The notes under the pieces: model-generated
Databases searched by the model: none
What the model saw: only the letters and a program-made list of their open reading frames with translations
Told to the model about the DNA's origin: nothing
Position numbers and translations under genes: made by a program
DNA from: Hedera helix
Taxonomy: Eukaryota > Streptophyta > Magnoliopsida > Apiales > Araliaceae
Length of the DNA: 64,000 nt
Assembly: GCA_947179155.2 (NCBI GenBank)
Contig: OX359264.1
Location: 56,135,202-56,199,201 of the forward strand
Direction: 5' to 3'
In this document: piece after piece, positions 1 through 12,221 of the stretch
How positions within the stretch are numbered: position 1 is the stretch's first letter
Layout: each line of letters starts with the position of its first letter

Positions 1-2041
1 AGCATTGGGAAGCTTAAAGGATAAAATGAGCTAGGAGATTTTGTAGGCTTATATTAAGTGTATGTATATCTTTGGTAGTAATATAAATAAGAACATTCAC
101 TAATAAGGCTAAGCTTGTTAGTCATTTTACTAGGTTCATAAGAAATTTTTAGAGAAAGTTCCTTGAGAGAAAAAAGTAAGGAAATAGTGTGAGAGCTTGA
201 GAGTGATAGCATCTAGATCATCAAGATGGTGTATCTAGTAGCCAAGTTAAAGAGATCATCCTTTGTTGTTTACTTTGGAAGAAGAAAGAGAAGAGCATCC
301 AAGCTTAGAAGGTTTAAAAGTGTTCTCTTTTTTATATCTTTTATTTTCTGTGGTTAAAAATGGTTATATAAATGTTTGTCATGGTTGGTTGTGGGAGAAA
401 TTGTGTTATAGGAACCATGTAGGGTTTCGAAGGTATAAGGATGGAAGTTGATGGAGATATATGTGTATCTATGTGTATATATGCATAAATATGTACATTA
501 ATTGATTTTAATGTTCAAAAATATATTTTGATGGTCAAAAATATATTTTCAAACTCTTGAATGCTAGATCTTTTATATATATAAAGATTCATAGTTTAAT
601 ATGTTTAACATGTGTGTTATTATGTTTGGTATGTAAATAAAGGAAAGATAAGTGCATGTAGAGCTTTACCGGTAAAACCCTAACTAGCTATGTGTTATAA
701 ATAAAGGTAGTTTGAAATGTACAAGTTGGTTATTTAATTTTTATGGCTAAAAAATTGTATTTATGAGTTATAAAGATAACTCAACTTGAATCACTCAAAA
801 ATATGTAAAAATGAAGAAGTTATGGTATTTATCGTAAAACATAACATTTTAAAATCCTAGCCTTTCGGTCATAAAATTTGTGTCAAAAATGATTTCAAAA
901 ATATGATCAATCCATAAAATATTATAGATCATTAACTTACGAAGCTAACAAGACTAATTTGATGTCATTTGGATGTGTATATTTCATTTTATGCAAGTTT
1001 GATTTAAAAGTGTCAAAGTTGAAAAAATCTGAAAAAATTGAATTTGTATTCTACCGGACTGCGCTGGGGCGTAGTGTTTTGTACTAAACACTATGTCAAA
1101 GCGCAGTGTCATTTCTAGGAAAATAATGATTTTTCGGGTCGGGTTAGAGAGTTGAAAATTATTTTAAAATTTATGATATTATTATTGAATCCAATTAATG
1201 TAATTTAAATATTGTAGATGTTTAATTTAATGAGTTAAAAGGAATAAATATTATTAAATATTTACTAATATAAGTAAATAAATAAAATATTATTAAATGA
1301 GTAATAATATTAGAAAATTAATAAGATATTATTAAATGAGTAATAATATTAAAAAAATAAATAAAATATTATTAAATGAATAATAATATTAGAAAATCAA
1401 TAAAATATTATTAAATGAATAATAATATTAAGAAATGAATAAAATATTATTAAATGATTAATATAGATTTTATGTGATTAAAAAATTATCAAATGATGAT
1501 AATATTTCTAAAGTGTTTAATATACCCTTAATTATTTAATTATGTGATTAAGTGTTAGTAAATTAAGATGTATAAAGGTTATTATATGAATCTAGATATG
1601 ATACTAATTGAAAGATCAAGTTGATTAATTGTTAGGTCTGTTCAAAAGATATTAAATTGTATGGGTTAGTAGTATTCAACAATCGAGGCATGTTTTCTAT
1701 ACGTAAACTTGTATTTATTTTACAAGAGTTTTAAGTTGTTTAATTATTTAAAATTAATCCAAATTCATATTGTTTATGTATTCGCACATAATGCATTTGG
1801 AGTTTTATAGTTCATTTGATTCAAGAACTGTTTAAAAATGTCTAAGCTAATTATTTTCGGCTAGACACTGCATGTATAAATTCATTAACTTGAATATTTT
1901 TAAGAGATTATCCAAACCATTAGTTGGTGCGGATTCTTATAGTAAGATTGAGAACGAACAATCCTAGATAAGGGGATTATATTCGAAAAACTGACCTTTG
2001 CACAAGATGTTTGAATATTATGCATATACATAGGGTACAAG
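1..2041 (+). mobile_element. LTR remnant D, left part (outermost layer)
   Basis: This stretch has no credible gene. It is the left part of an old LTR related to that of element B but in the opposite (plus) sense. Landmarks from B's LTR recur in the same order: an ATCGAGGCA block near 1682, TTCGGCTAGAC near 1856, and TTGGTGCGGATTCTTA near 1924. The remnant breaks at 2041, where solo LTR C is inserted, and resumes at 28365. Across that junction the sequence lines up with intact B-family LTR (CATAGGGTAC, then AAGAGG, then TGATCCCCTCGA). A hairpin-forming GC-richer block lies at 1058-1112. The left LTR end was not found and probably lies before the window. Positions 1-1000 are AT-rich and their homology is less clear. 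Confidence 0.7.
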
Positions 2042-2584
2042 TGTGACACCCCCAAATCTGGGCCCACACAGCCCAAACTTGAGTTGTCAAAAGACTACAA
2101 CAAAATTATTACAAGGTATTACAACGTTCAACAATACAGTGTATAATAATACACAACTAAGTCTTCACTATTATTGCCACACTATGTTACAACCGTGAAG
2201 ACTAGGATAGCTATCACTCGGACTCTCACTCCATTCCCCGGCTAGACCCAGCTACGTTCTCATCTCCTATTGAAAAACAATGGAACAAAAGAAAGGTGAG
2301 CTCGAATAGCCCAGTAAGAAATATCATGACTAAGATAATGACGAATAAATTATCATTAGCCTTTAATAGTTGAGTTCTTGATAGAATACAATAGATTACA
2401 AGGTTTATATCAAAAACTGCAGTTAAATTCTTGAAATGTTCAGATCAATAATAGCAGCGGAATGAACAATCTATTAGAAGAATAATGCAGACCATAATGT
2501 CCTCTCGCTTCTCTTTTTAGTAAAAACATCACCAACTTTTATCATCTGAAATACTATTAGTCATGATAATAAAAATTCACAGTT

Positions 2585-2945
2585 CCTGGTCATAATCATG
2601 CAAATCAACAGTTCATCTTTGCACTACGGACCAAAGATACTCAATATAGCACCAGCGGTCATGATTATACCAGATTCAGCCTTTGGTCATAATCATACCA
2701 AACAACAGTTCATCTATGCACTACGGGCCAAAGAGAACTTTCAATATAATACCAACGGTCATGATTATACCAGATTTAGCCTTTGGTCATAATCATACCA
2801 AACAACAGTTCATTTATGCACTACGGGCCAAAGAGAACTTTCAATATAATACCAACGGTCATGATTATACCAGATTTAACCTTTGGTCATAATCATGCCA
2901 AACAACAGTTCATCTATGCACTACGGGCCAAAGAGAACTTTCACC
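2585..2945. repeat. 100-bp tandem repeats in solo LTR C
   Basis: About three and a half copies of a unit beginning CTTTGGTCATAATCAT occur at 2681, 2781 and 2881, with a more diverged copy from 2585. The period is exactly 100 bp between the later copies. The corresponding place in A's LTR (4750-4925) has a single copy, so the expansion arose in C. The short ORFs here are repeat translations and not genes. Confidence 0.9.
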
Positions 2946-5334
2946 ACGTGCCATAAAAGACACCGAACAGATGTATCGCCTTTAACCTATTATATCGCCT
3001 TTAACCTAACATATGTTCAACAATTATATTGCATCTGTGCCCCCGACCACAGATATTCACAACAACTTGATTATTGAAGATTAATACAAATAACAGTGAT
3101 ACGAATGATGAACAGAAGAAACAGGATAAACAATAAGTATCGGAAGTTTACTTTGTGCAGATTCAAATAATGTCCAAATTGTCAACATGATGTGGAGTGA
3201 AATTTAAAAATGATATTCAAGATCCACAGTTCAGAATAACGGTTACAGTTCAATAGAAAGGTTCAGAAAATAGGAAGGTTCAGTTGAAATAATGAAGTTC
3301 AACTATTATGGAACATATAATATTTTCAGGAATTATAGAAGCAATAGTTCCATAATAAGTTTCGATTTAGGAGTATGAAAGAAAATAATATCCCTTACCG
3401 TAGCAGGTTTGATTAACAAAAAGTGAAAGAAATTAATATCCCTTACCGTAGCAGGTTTGAATAATGGAAGATGAAAAAGATGGTATCCCTTATGAGTATA
3501 AAGAAAAATAATATCACTTACGAATATGAAAGAAAATGATATTACAAACGAATATGGAATAAAAATGTTATGTGATAATTCGTGTAGACAAATTATTTCC
3601 ACACGAGACAAATAAAAAGGGTTATTCACCAACAGGCGGTAGTCCGCACAGTAAGGTTATTCCCACAATTTAATAAATTTTGAATACAAAGAGTTATTCA
3701 CCAAACAGGCGCTAATCCGCACCGTAAGGTTATTCTCAAACATTAATAAGGAATGAATACGAAATGTTATTCACCAACAGGCGGTAATCCGCGCCGTAAG
3801 GTTATTCCCACAATTTAATACATGGAAATAAATGGCACAACAAAGAAACGATATTATTTTCGAGAATTAAAGAATGATAATCCCTTCTAGTAAAAAAGAA
3901 CATAATATCCATTTATGATAATGAAAAGAATGATACCCCTTACCTTAACACGTGACTGAATATTGATTTAAATAAGGTTGATCAACCTATATATTTATAA
4001 TAAAATTAGTAATTACAACATATAGATTTCAAAGTGTATGATAACTCGTATAATATGAACTACCAAAATTATATATATTTAACATAATTTTTGTAGTCTA
4101 ATATAACTACTTTAAAATAGTTTTTAAAATAATATTCCAAAATAAATCTTCCAAAGAAAGTTTTTAAAAATGAATCTTCTCAAAGAAGAGTCTTCTAAGG
4201 GAAGATTTGTGAAAAATAGAAATTTATGAAATTACTACTTTTTAATAAAAGACTTACTTGAAAAATTTCTGCACTCCTTTTTGTGACGCCCCCAAATCTA
4301 GGCCTACATAGCCCAATTTGAGACGCCATAAAATACAAAATTTCTAATACAAATAGTACATGGAACAGAAATACAAACTCAATAATACACAACTAAGTCT
4401 TCACTATTATTGCCACACTATATACAACATGTGAAGACTACAATAGCTACCACTCGGACCGTCATTCCATTCCCCTACTAGACCCGGCGACTCTCTCATT
4501 TTCTGAAAAACAATGGAACAAAAAAAAGGGTGAGCTCAAATAGCTCAGTAAGAAATATCATGACTAAGATAATGACAAATAAATTATCATTAGCCTTCAA
4601 CAGATGAGTTCTTAATTGAATATAATAGACAATAAGCTTTGTATCAATAATAGCAGCGGAAAGAGCAATCTATTAGAAGAATAATGCAAACTATAATGTC
4701 CACTCGCTTCAACTTTTATCATCTTAAACATCGCTGGTCATGATAATATAAATTTCCAGTTCCTGATTATAATCATGCCAGTTAATAGTTCATATTTGCA
4801 TTACGAGCCAAAGATATTCAAATATAACACCAACGGTAATGATTATACCAGTTTTCAGCCTTTGGTCATAATCATACCAATAACAGTTCATCTTTGCCCC
4901 AGGCCAAAGAGAATATTCACCACGTGCCCTAAAAGACACAATAATTATATCGCCTTTATCCTATCAACTGTGCCCCAGGCCACAGATATTCACAACAACA
5001 TGGTTCTTGATGATTAGAATAACCACCGTGATATAGATGATGAATCAGAAGAAACAGTATGATCAATAGATGTCAAAAGTTTATGATTTTTCTTTGTGCA
5101 GATTCAAATAATGTCCAAATTGTCAACATGATGTGGACTAAAATTCAAGAATGATATTTAAGATCCACAGTTCAGAATAACAGTTAAGGTTCAATAGAAA
5201 GATTTAGAAAAATAGGAAGGTTCAGTTGAAATGATATTAGATGAAGCGCAAACTATTAAAGAATATATATTCATTTCAGGAAACTTTACCAACAAGAGAC
5301 AAGTAAGAAATGAATACGAAGAGTAATTCACCAA

Positions 5335-5580
5335 ACATGCGGTAATCCGCGTAGTCAGGTTATTCTCAAAGATTAATAAGGAATGAATACGAAATGTTAT
5401 TCACTAACAGGCGGTAATCCGCGCCGTAAGGTTATTCCCACAATTTAATAAAAAATGAATACGAAGAGTTATTCACCAAACAGGCGGTAATCCGCGCAGT
5501 AAGGTTATTCTCAGAGATTAATAAGGAATGAATACGAAAGGTTATTCACCAACAGGCGGTAATCCGCGCCGTAAGGTTAT
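5335..5580. repeat. 72-bp tandem repeats with GCGG-TAAT-CCGC core
   Basis: Four units with cores near 5340, 5411, 5483 and 5556 alternate between two flanking versions (GCGCCGTAAGG and GCGCAGTAAGG). The core is a short inverted repeat, GCGG and CCGC around TAAT. The same array is present in A's 5' LTR at 13257-13530, and a shorter version lies in solo LTR C at about 3620-3800. Its place downstream of the TATA box puts it in the transcribed leader. Its role is unknown. Confidence 0.85.
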
Positions 5581-6216
5581 TCCCACAAATTAATACATGG
5601 AAATAAAAGGCACATCCTATGAGTAAGGAAGAAACAATATTATTTTCGAGAATCAAATAATGATAATCCCTTACCATAGTAAGTTTGAATAATGGAAGAT
5701 GAAAAAGATGGTATCCCTTACCGTAATAAATTTAAGAGTGTGAAAAGAATAATATTCCTTACCTTACACGTGACTGGATATTGATTTAAATGAGGTTGAT
5801 CAACCTATATTTTCATAATAAAATTAGTAATTATCACATATAAATTTCAAAGTGTATGATAACTCGTATAATATGAGCTATCAAAATTATATATATTTAA
5901 CATAATTTTTGTAGTATAATATAACTACTTTAAAATAGTTTTTAAAATAATATTCCAAAATAAATCTTCCAAATAAAGTTTTTTAAAAATGAATCTTCTC
6001 AAAGAAGAGTCTTCTAAAGGAAGATTTGTGAATATCGTGAAAAATAGGAATTTATGAAATTACTACTCTTTAATAAAAGACTTACTTGAAAATTTTCTGC
6101 ACTCCTTTTGGCTTTCAAATACTCAAAATAGTCTTACTATTCTCAGAGAAAACTCATAAAATTCTTATAGAAAAATTTTATGTTTTAGGTGTGATTTTTC
6201 TATTCAGCTGAGCAAG

Positions 6217-6227
6217 CTATTTATAGG
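6217..6227 (-). promoter_or_regulatory. TATA box in 3' LTR of A
   Basis: The minus strand reads CCTATAAATAG. The same motif is at 26180-26190 in the 5' LTR copy and at about 27476-27486 in solo LTR C, conserved while the surroundings diverge. Transcription would start about 30 bp further along the minus strand, giving a U3 of about 1.2 kb. Confidence 0.6.
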
Positions 6228-7395
6228 AGAATGGAAAGCACTGTGTGGTAGGTGAGAGCATGCCATTGTTGAATTCGTTCAGCACGTCAGTGCTGAATTC
6301 ATTTAGCATGCACGTTTCTAAAATTTTAATTTCATATAGAACAAAACCTTATTATAATATTCATAATAAAACAAATAACTTTATATATTATATTAATAAT
6401 AAAAAATTTATATATTATATTATATTATATTTATATAAAATATTATAATAAAATATTTTTTTTCTCTCTCTCTTCCTTTCTCTTTCTCTTTTTTCTTTCT
6501 CTCTCTCTCTCTCTTTTTCCTCTCCTTCTCTCTTTCTTTCTCCAGCAACTTTCTCTCTCTCTATTTCTCTTTCTCTCTTTCTTCCTTTTTTCCTCTCTCT
6601 CCCTCTTTTCTTCATTTCCTAAGCCATTTTTCTCCATTGGCCCCCACCAATATATATTATTATTATAATAATCAAAATACCTACTATCAATACAATAATT
6701 AAGGTAATATTACAACAGTGATAATAATAATTCAACGATAATGTAAGAAACATGTTACAGATTATTATTAATTTAATAATATAAATTATTGTGTATTTGC
6801 TACTGTGACAATTATTAGGTTCAATAATTTTAAACTACAGTGCACCAACAATTATTGAGTCAATGATATGAAATACAGTGTAACGACAATTATTTAATCA
6901 ATAATGCAAAATACTGTGTAACAACAATTATTGAATTGTTAACATAAAATATTATGCAGTGACAATTATTGATGAAATGATGCGTAATAGTTACCGTGTC
7001 AATTATCAAACCAATAATATGAGACACTGTGCAATACCGTGTGCTACTGTAGAGTACCGCGTGCTACAGTAAAATATCATAAATTACCGTATGCTACTAT
7101 TCTTTTATCACCGGTATTTTAACAGTTAACACCGTTGACTATTTTTATTTAAAAATGTTACTTCTGTCGTTTTCTATATCCGACAATTATTCCGTTGTGG
7201 GGTCCACCAATAATTAGTTATTTCGGCGCCGTCGTACGACCCGAATATTCCCCGACAAAACGAATATTGTCCGACAAAATAAAATTTGCACATAACATCC
7301 TTAACTTTCAATTTCGTCAATTTAACCACTTACTGTTTCATGAAAAAAAATATATGAAGAAAAATTAAATTTTATATTTAATAAAATTCGGGGTC

Positions 7396-10300
7396 TTACA
7401 ACCTCCCCTCCTTATGAAATTTCGTCCCCGAAATTGACGTACCTGGCATTTCGATGAGGTAAGGATACTTAGATTGCATCTCAGATTCTAGTTCCCAGGT
7501 CATTTCCTCAATATCTTGGTTCCTCCATAAAACCTTAACTTGAGGTATAACATTTGAGCGTAGAATCTGCTCCTTCTTATCTAGGATCTTAACAGGTACC
7601 TCCTCGTACGTTAAATCCTTAGCTATAACGTCCGGTTCTAACTCAATGACGTGGTTTGGGTCCTTCACATATTTACGTAACATAGATATGTGAAAAACGT
7701 TATGGATGCGAGACATACTCGGTGGTAGGGCTAGTCTGTAGGCTACGGTTCCTATTCGATCGAGAATTTCAAATGGGCCAATAAATCGAGGGTTGAGCTT
7801 TCCTCTCTTTCCGAATCTCGTAACCCCTTTCCATGAAGAAACACGTAAGAATACATGATCTCCGACGTTGAAACTTTCGTCTCTCCGATGAAGATCAGCA
7901 TAATTCTTTTGTCGTTCTTGTGCGGTCTGTATTCGTTGTCGGATCATTTGAATCTTTTCTGTTGTCAAGCGTACCAACTCGGGTCCCAATAATTTTGCTT
8001 CTCCTATCTCATTCCAACACACTGGAGAGCGACACTTGCGTCCATATAAAGCCTTGAATGGAGCCATGCCTATACTTGCTTGATAACTGTTGTTGTAGGA
8101 AAATTCAACCAATGACAAGTACTTATCCCAACTTCCTTTGAAGTCTAGTACACAAAGTCTCAAAAGATCTTCGAGAGTCTGAATCGTCCTTTCAGATTGT
8201 CCGTCTGTTTGAGGATGGTATGCAGAACTAAATCGTAGCTCGGTGCCCATAGCTTTTTGTAGACTGATCCAAAAGCGTGAAGTGAATCTAGGATCTCGAT
8301 CAGAAACTATGGAAACTGGCATGCCATGCAATCTCACAATCTCATTTATGTACATACCGGCAAGACGTTCAAGTGAAAAGTTTTCTCGTATAGGCAAGAA
8401 ATGAGCAGATTTGGTCAATCTATCTACGATCACCCAAATTGCATCTAAGCCTTGAGAAACTTTGGGAAGACCCGTTACGAAGTCCATATTGATGTGTTCC
8501 CACTTCCATTCGGGAACTTCAAGTGGTTGTAATGGACTCTTAGGCACTTGATGCTCTGCCTTGACACGTTGACAAGTTAGGCATCTTGAGATAAACTCGA
8601 CAATCTCCCTTTTCATATTGTTCCACCAAAATGTATGTCGAAGATCTCGATACATTTTGGTACCTCCTGGGTGGATTGCAAACGGCGTGTTGTGTGCCTC
8701 CAACATGATTTTATGCTTCAATTCAGGATCGTTAGGAACACAAAGTCGAGAGTTGACTCGAAGTATTCCTTTCTCGTCGATTCTTGCTTCGGGAATGACA
8801 CCTTCTTGTACTTTCTTCATCATGTTCATCAATTCCAGATCGGTAGCTTGAGCAACTTTAATTTTATCGATTAAAGTCGGTTCTACTCGCACGTGAGCAA
8901 TCTTCGAGTGGGTCCCTGGTGTCTTTAGCTCTATCTCCATCTTTTGCAAGTCGTACAGAATACACTTTTGTGTTGTCAGCAGTGCACTTGTACTCGCATA
9001 AGATCTCCTGCTCAAAGCGTCAGCTACAACGTTAGCCTTTCCCGGGTGATACTGGATTGTGTGGTCGTAATCTTTCAACAGCTCAAGCCAACGTCGTTGT
9101 CGCATGTTAAGTTCCTTCTGGGTGAAGAAATACTTGAGACTTTTATGATCCGTATAGATATCCACTTTTTCTCCGTACAAGTAGTGTCTCCAGATCTTCA
9201 ACGCGAAAACGACTGCTGTCAACTCTAAATCATGAGTAGGATAATTTTTCTCATAATCTTTAAGTTACCGAGAGGCATAGGCTATAACCTTTCCATGTTG
9301 CATAAGGACACAGCCTAGACCTTTGCCTGAAGCATCGCTATATATAACGAATTCTCCTGATCCTGATGGTATGGTCAGAACAGGAGCTGAAATAAGTCTC
9401 CTCTTGAGTTCTTGGAAACTTTTCTCACATTCCTCGCTCCATACGAATTTGGTGTTTTTCCGAGTAAGCTGAGTTAACGGAGTGACGATTCGAGAAAATC
9501 CTTCTACAAATCTCCGATAATAACCAGCTAGGCCCAGAAAACTTCAGACTTCGGTTACTGTCTTGGGTTGTTCCCAATTTAGTACCATTTCAATCTTCGT
9601 AGGATCGACTGATATTCCTTGACTAGAAATCACATGCCCAAGAAACGTGACCTCCTCAAGCCAGAACTCACATTTCTTCAACTTGGCATATAATTTGTTC
9701 TCACGGAGCTTTTGGAGTATCAATCTCAGGTGTTGTTCATGATCTTCACGACTCTTGGAGTATATGAGGATGTCATCAATAAAGACAACCACAAAATGAT
9801 CCAAATATTCCTTGAATATTCGGTTCATCATGTCCATGAAAGCTGCATGAGCATTGGTTAGTCCAAAATGCATGACTAAGAACTCATAATGCCCGTAGCG
9901 GGTTCTGAAAGCAGTCTTTGGAATGTCATCAGCTTTAACTTTTAACTGATGATATCCAGAGCGGAGATCAATCTTTGAGAAATGTTGAGCACCCTGCAAT
10001 TGATCAAACATGTCATCAATTCGAGGTAACGGGTACCTGTTTTTGATGGTGACATGATTCAACTCTCGGTAGTCAATACACAATCTCATACTTCCGTCCT
10101 TCTTCTTGACAAAAAGAACAGGGGCACCCCAAGGCGATGCACTCGGACGAATGAAACCAGTATCTAACAATTCCTGTAGTTGGACATTTAGCTCTTGAAG
10201 TTCAATAGGAGTCATTCGGTATGGGGCTTTGGAAATAGGCTTGGTATTGGGTTCAAGATCAATACAGAATTCAATTTCCCGATTTGGAGGTAAGCCGGGA

Positions 10301-12027
10301 AGTTCATCGGAAAAAATATCAGAAAACTCATTAACAATAGGAATATCATTCAAGTTTGACACATCTTTGTTCAAGTCAGTGACATGAGCTAAAAATGCTT
10401 GACATCCGTTTTTCAATAAACGAATGGCTTTATGGCTAGAAATGACAGTTATGGATTTCAATGGTTTGATGGTTTGAATTTGTATGACAGGTTGATTAGG
10501 AATATGAAAACTAATGATCTTTTAAAAGCAATCAATTTTAGCATGATGATTAGTCAACCAATCGATTCCTAAAATCACATCAAATTCATGCATTTCCAAA
10601 GAGATAAGGTCAACGGGTAATATAAGGCTATTGATTTGAACTAAGCAAGATTTATATACCGTAGATGTAATGGCTATTGCTCCTAATGGGGTTTCAACTG
10701 ATAAGTCAAAGTCCAAATTGTCAGGAGTTAAGTTTAATCGTTGAGCACACGTAGGTGAGACAAAAGAATGGGTAGAACCAGTATCTAACAGGGCATAGAC
10801 TTCATGAGAATTTATGAATAGCTTACCGGTTATCACCTCGTTCGGGTTTCGTGCCATTTGGGATGTCACAACAAAAGCTCTCCCTTGAACTACAGATTTT
10901 CCCTTATCCGTGTTAGCTTTTGGTACCATTATTGCAGCTGGACTTGATTTTGAAACAGGACAAAATCGAGCCACATTACCTTCTTTTCCGCAACTGTAGC
11001 ACAACTTGGACTGTTGAGTACAGTTTGGGCTGATGTGGCCCTCCTGACCACACTTGTAACATCTTACCGGTGATCGATCTCTTCCCCTTGGTACTGGTGC
11101 CGGTGCTGGTACTGGTGCCGGTGCTCTTCCATAATCTTTATGGAATCTCTTTCTCTTGAAATTATTTCCACTGGATCCTCCTCTTCTATTATTCGATGCA
11201 TGATTACTACCGAAGTGCTGGTTGCCTCCCTTATGGTTCTCGTTCCTGTGGTTGTTGTCATTTCTCTCTCTACGCTGATCATTGACTCTCGGCTGCAATT
11301 TTTCATCTGTTTGCTCTACCCTTTGAGCCCTATCGACAACATCTAAATACAAGGTCAATTTATGAGAGCTAAGCTGTTGACGAATTTCGAATCTCAAACC
11401 TCGTAAGAACATCCGACTCATCCGTGCTTCGTCATCCACTAGATGAGTCGCAAAACGAGATAGTTCAGCAAACTTAGCTTCATATTGTGAAATAGACATA
11501 TTTCCTTGCTCTAGTTTTATGAAGTTCACCTCCTTCATATGGCGGATGCTTTCTGAAAAATACTTTTCGTTGAACAGCTCTTGAAATTCCAGCCAAGACA
11601 TTTCGAGAGCCGAATGATGGATTCGTTTTACCGCCTCCCACCAATGGTCTGCCTCCCCTCGAAACATAAAGGTGGCGAATGACACCTTCTGATCATCTGC
11701 ACATCGCAGGACATCAAGGATGTTTGTCGTTTGCTTTAACCATGCCTCCGCTTTGAGTGGTTCAGGCTTCCCGAAAAATTCAGGTGGTCCCAACTCTTTA
11801 AATTGTTTAACGGTGACAATCCTTGACTTATCAGCGTTTCCATCGTTACGACCTCCCCTCGGCTGATTTTGAATAAATTGCATGAAGTTTCTAAAGAAAC
11901 CATTCTGATTTGTATGATCACCAGCATTATTTTCTGAAGCTGTAGGAGGATTGTTTGTAGCTTCCTGATTCTCAGCTACGTTCACCTCGGGCAGTGGATA
12001 ATTCATTCCCTGATTTTCAGAAGTCAT
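7396..12027 (-). pseudogene. gag-pol: Gag-pol polyprotein of element A, three in-frame stops
   Basis: One continuous minus-strand frame of about 1,543 codons runs from the ATG at 12027 to a stop at 7396-7398. It is broken by TAA at 10522-10524, TGA at 9544-9546 and TAA at 9265-9267, with no frameshift. Domain order is gag, CCHC zinc knuckles (about 11020-11065 and 10960-11000), aspartic protease (LLDTGSTHSF, near 10780), reverse transcriptase (FIDDIL, near 9780), RNase H (YTDHKSLKY), integrase with HHCC and DDE motifs (SDRDPRF near 8300, QSERT near 8195), and a chromodomain-like tail. Further damage is visible: the second knuckle has Asn where His is expected (KEGNVARFC), and the RT segment has two Pro-to-His changes (MHFGLTNAHAAF). 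The TGA and the last TAA fall where B has Arg and Gln. The final stop lies inside the LTR. The element cannot supply its own polyprotein. Confidence 0.93.
7401..7413 (-). other. Polypurine tract of element A
   Basis: The minus strand reads AAGGAGGGGAGGT directly before the 3' LTR start TGTAAGACC. This is the expected plus-strand priming site for reverse transcription. Confidence 0.85.
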
Positions 12028-12207
12028 TCTTAACTGCGGTCATAAGATAAAGGTTAGTTAAACAAACTGACTCGTCACTTCTTATCCCCACATTCAAGCT
12101 AACTTATTAGATAACAAAATTTTATGTAGGACATACTAGTGACGTAATCTATTCGTCTCTCTCCTCCTACTTCTACCCCAGATCTCCATTAAAGATCATA
12201 TCCCTAA
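12028..12207 (-). other. Short gag leader of element A
   Basis: About 180 bases separate the primer site from the gag ATG. There is no ORF here, unlike the leader of about 1.2 kb in element B. A splice-acceptor-like GACCGCAG lies just before the ATG, but I would not call an intron from that alone. Confidence 0.5.
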
Positions 12208-12219
12208 GCTCGGATACCA
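12208..12219 (-). other. Primer-binding site of element A (initiator Met tRNA)
   Basis: The minus strand reads TGGTATCCGAGC just inside the 5' LTR, two bases from its end. It matches the usual TGGTATCAGAGC complementary to plant initiator-Met tRNA except for one base (A to C). Confidence 0.85.
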
Positions 12220-12221
12220 AA

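Larger units (their letters stand above)
4282..7400 (-). repeat. 3' LTR of element A (3,119 bp)
   Basis: This LTR is complete, from TGTGACGCCCCC to GGGTCTTACA. Reading the minus strand from 7400, U3 comes first. A clean TATA box (CCTATAAATAG) lies at 6217-6227, and a GA-rich tract (CT-rich on plus, 6460-6612) lies upstream of it. About 72-bp tandem repeats containing GCGGTAATCCGC occur at 5340-5565. Degenerate repeats of about 60 bp with ACAATTATTGA lie at 6800-7030. The small ORFs in it come from low-complexity sequence. Confidence 0.92.

Noticed and set aside
2598..3077. Series of small plus-strand ORFs
   Set aside because: They are translations of the 100-bp tandem repeats in solo LTR C.
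5335..5580. CRISPR-like regular repeats
   Set aside because: The units are contiguous tandem copies without unique spacers, within an LTR of a plant genome.
6415..6637. Minus-strand ORFs of Arg/Glu/Lys repeats
   Set aside because: They are translations of the CT-rich tract in the LTR of A; the same tract at 26384-26602 gives the same artefact.
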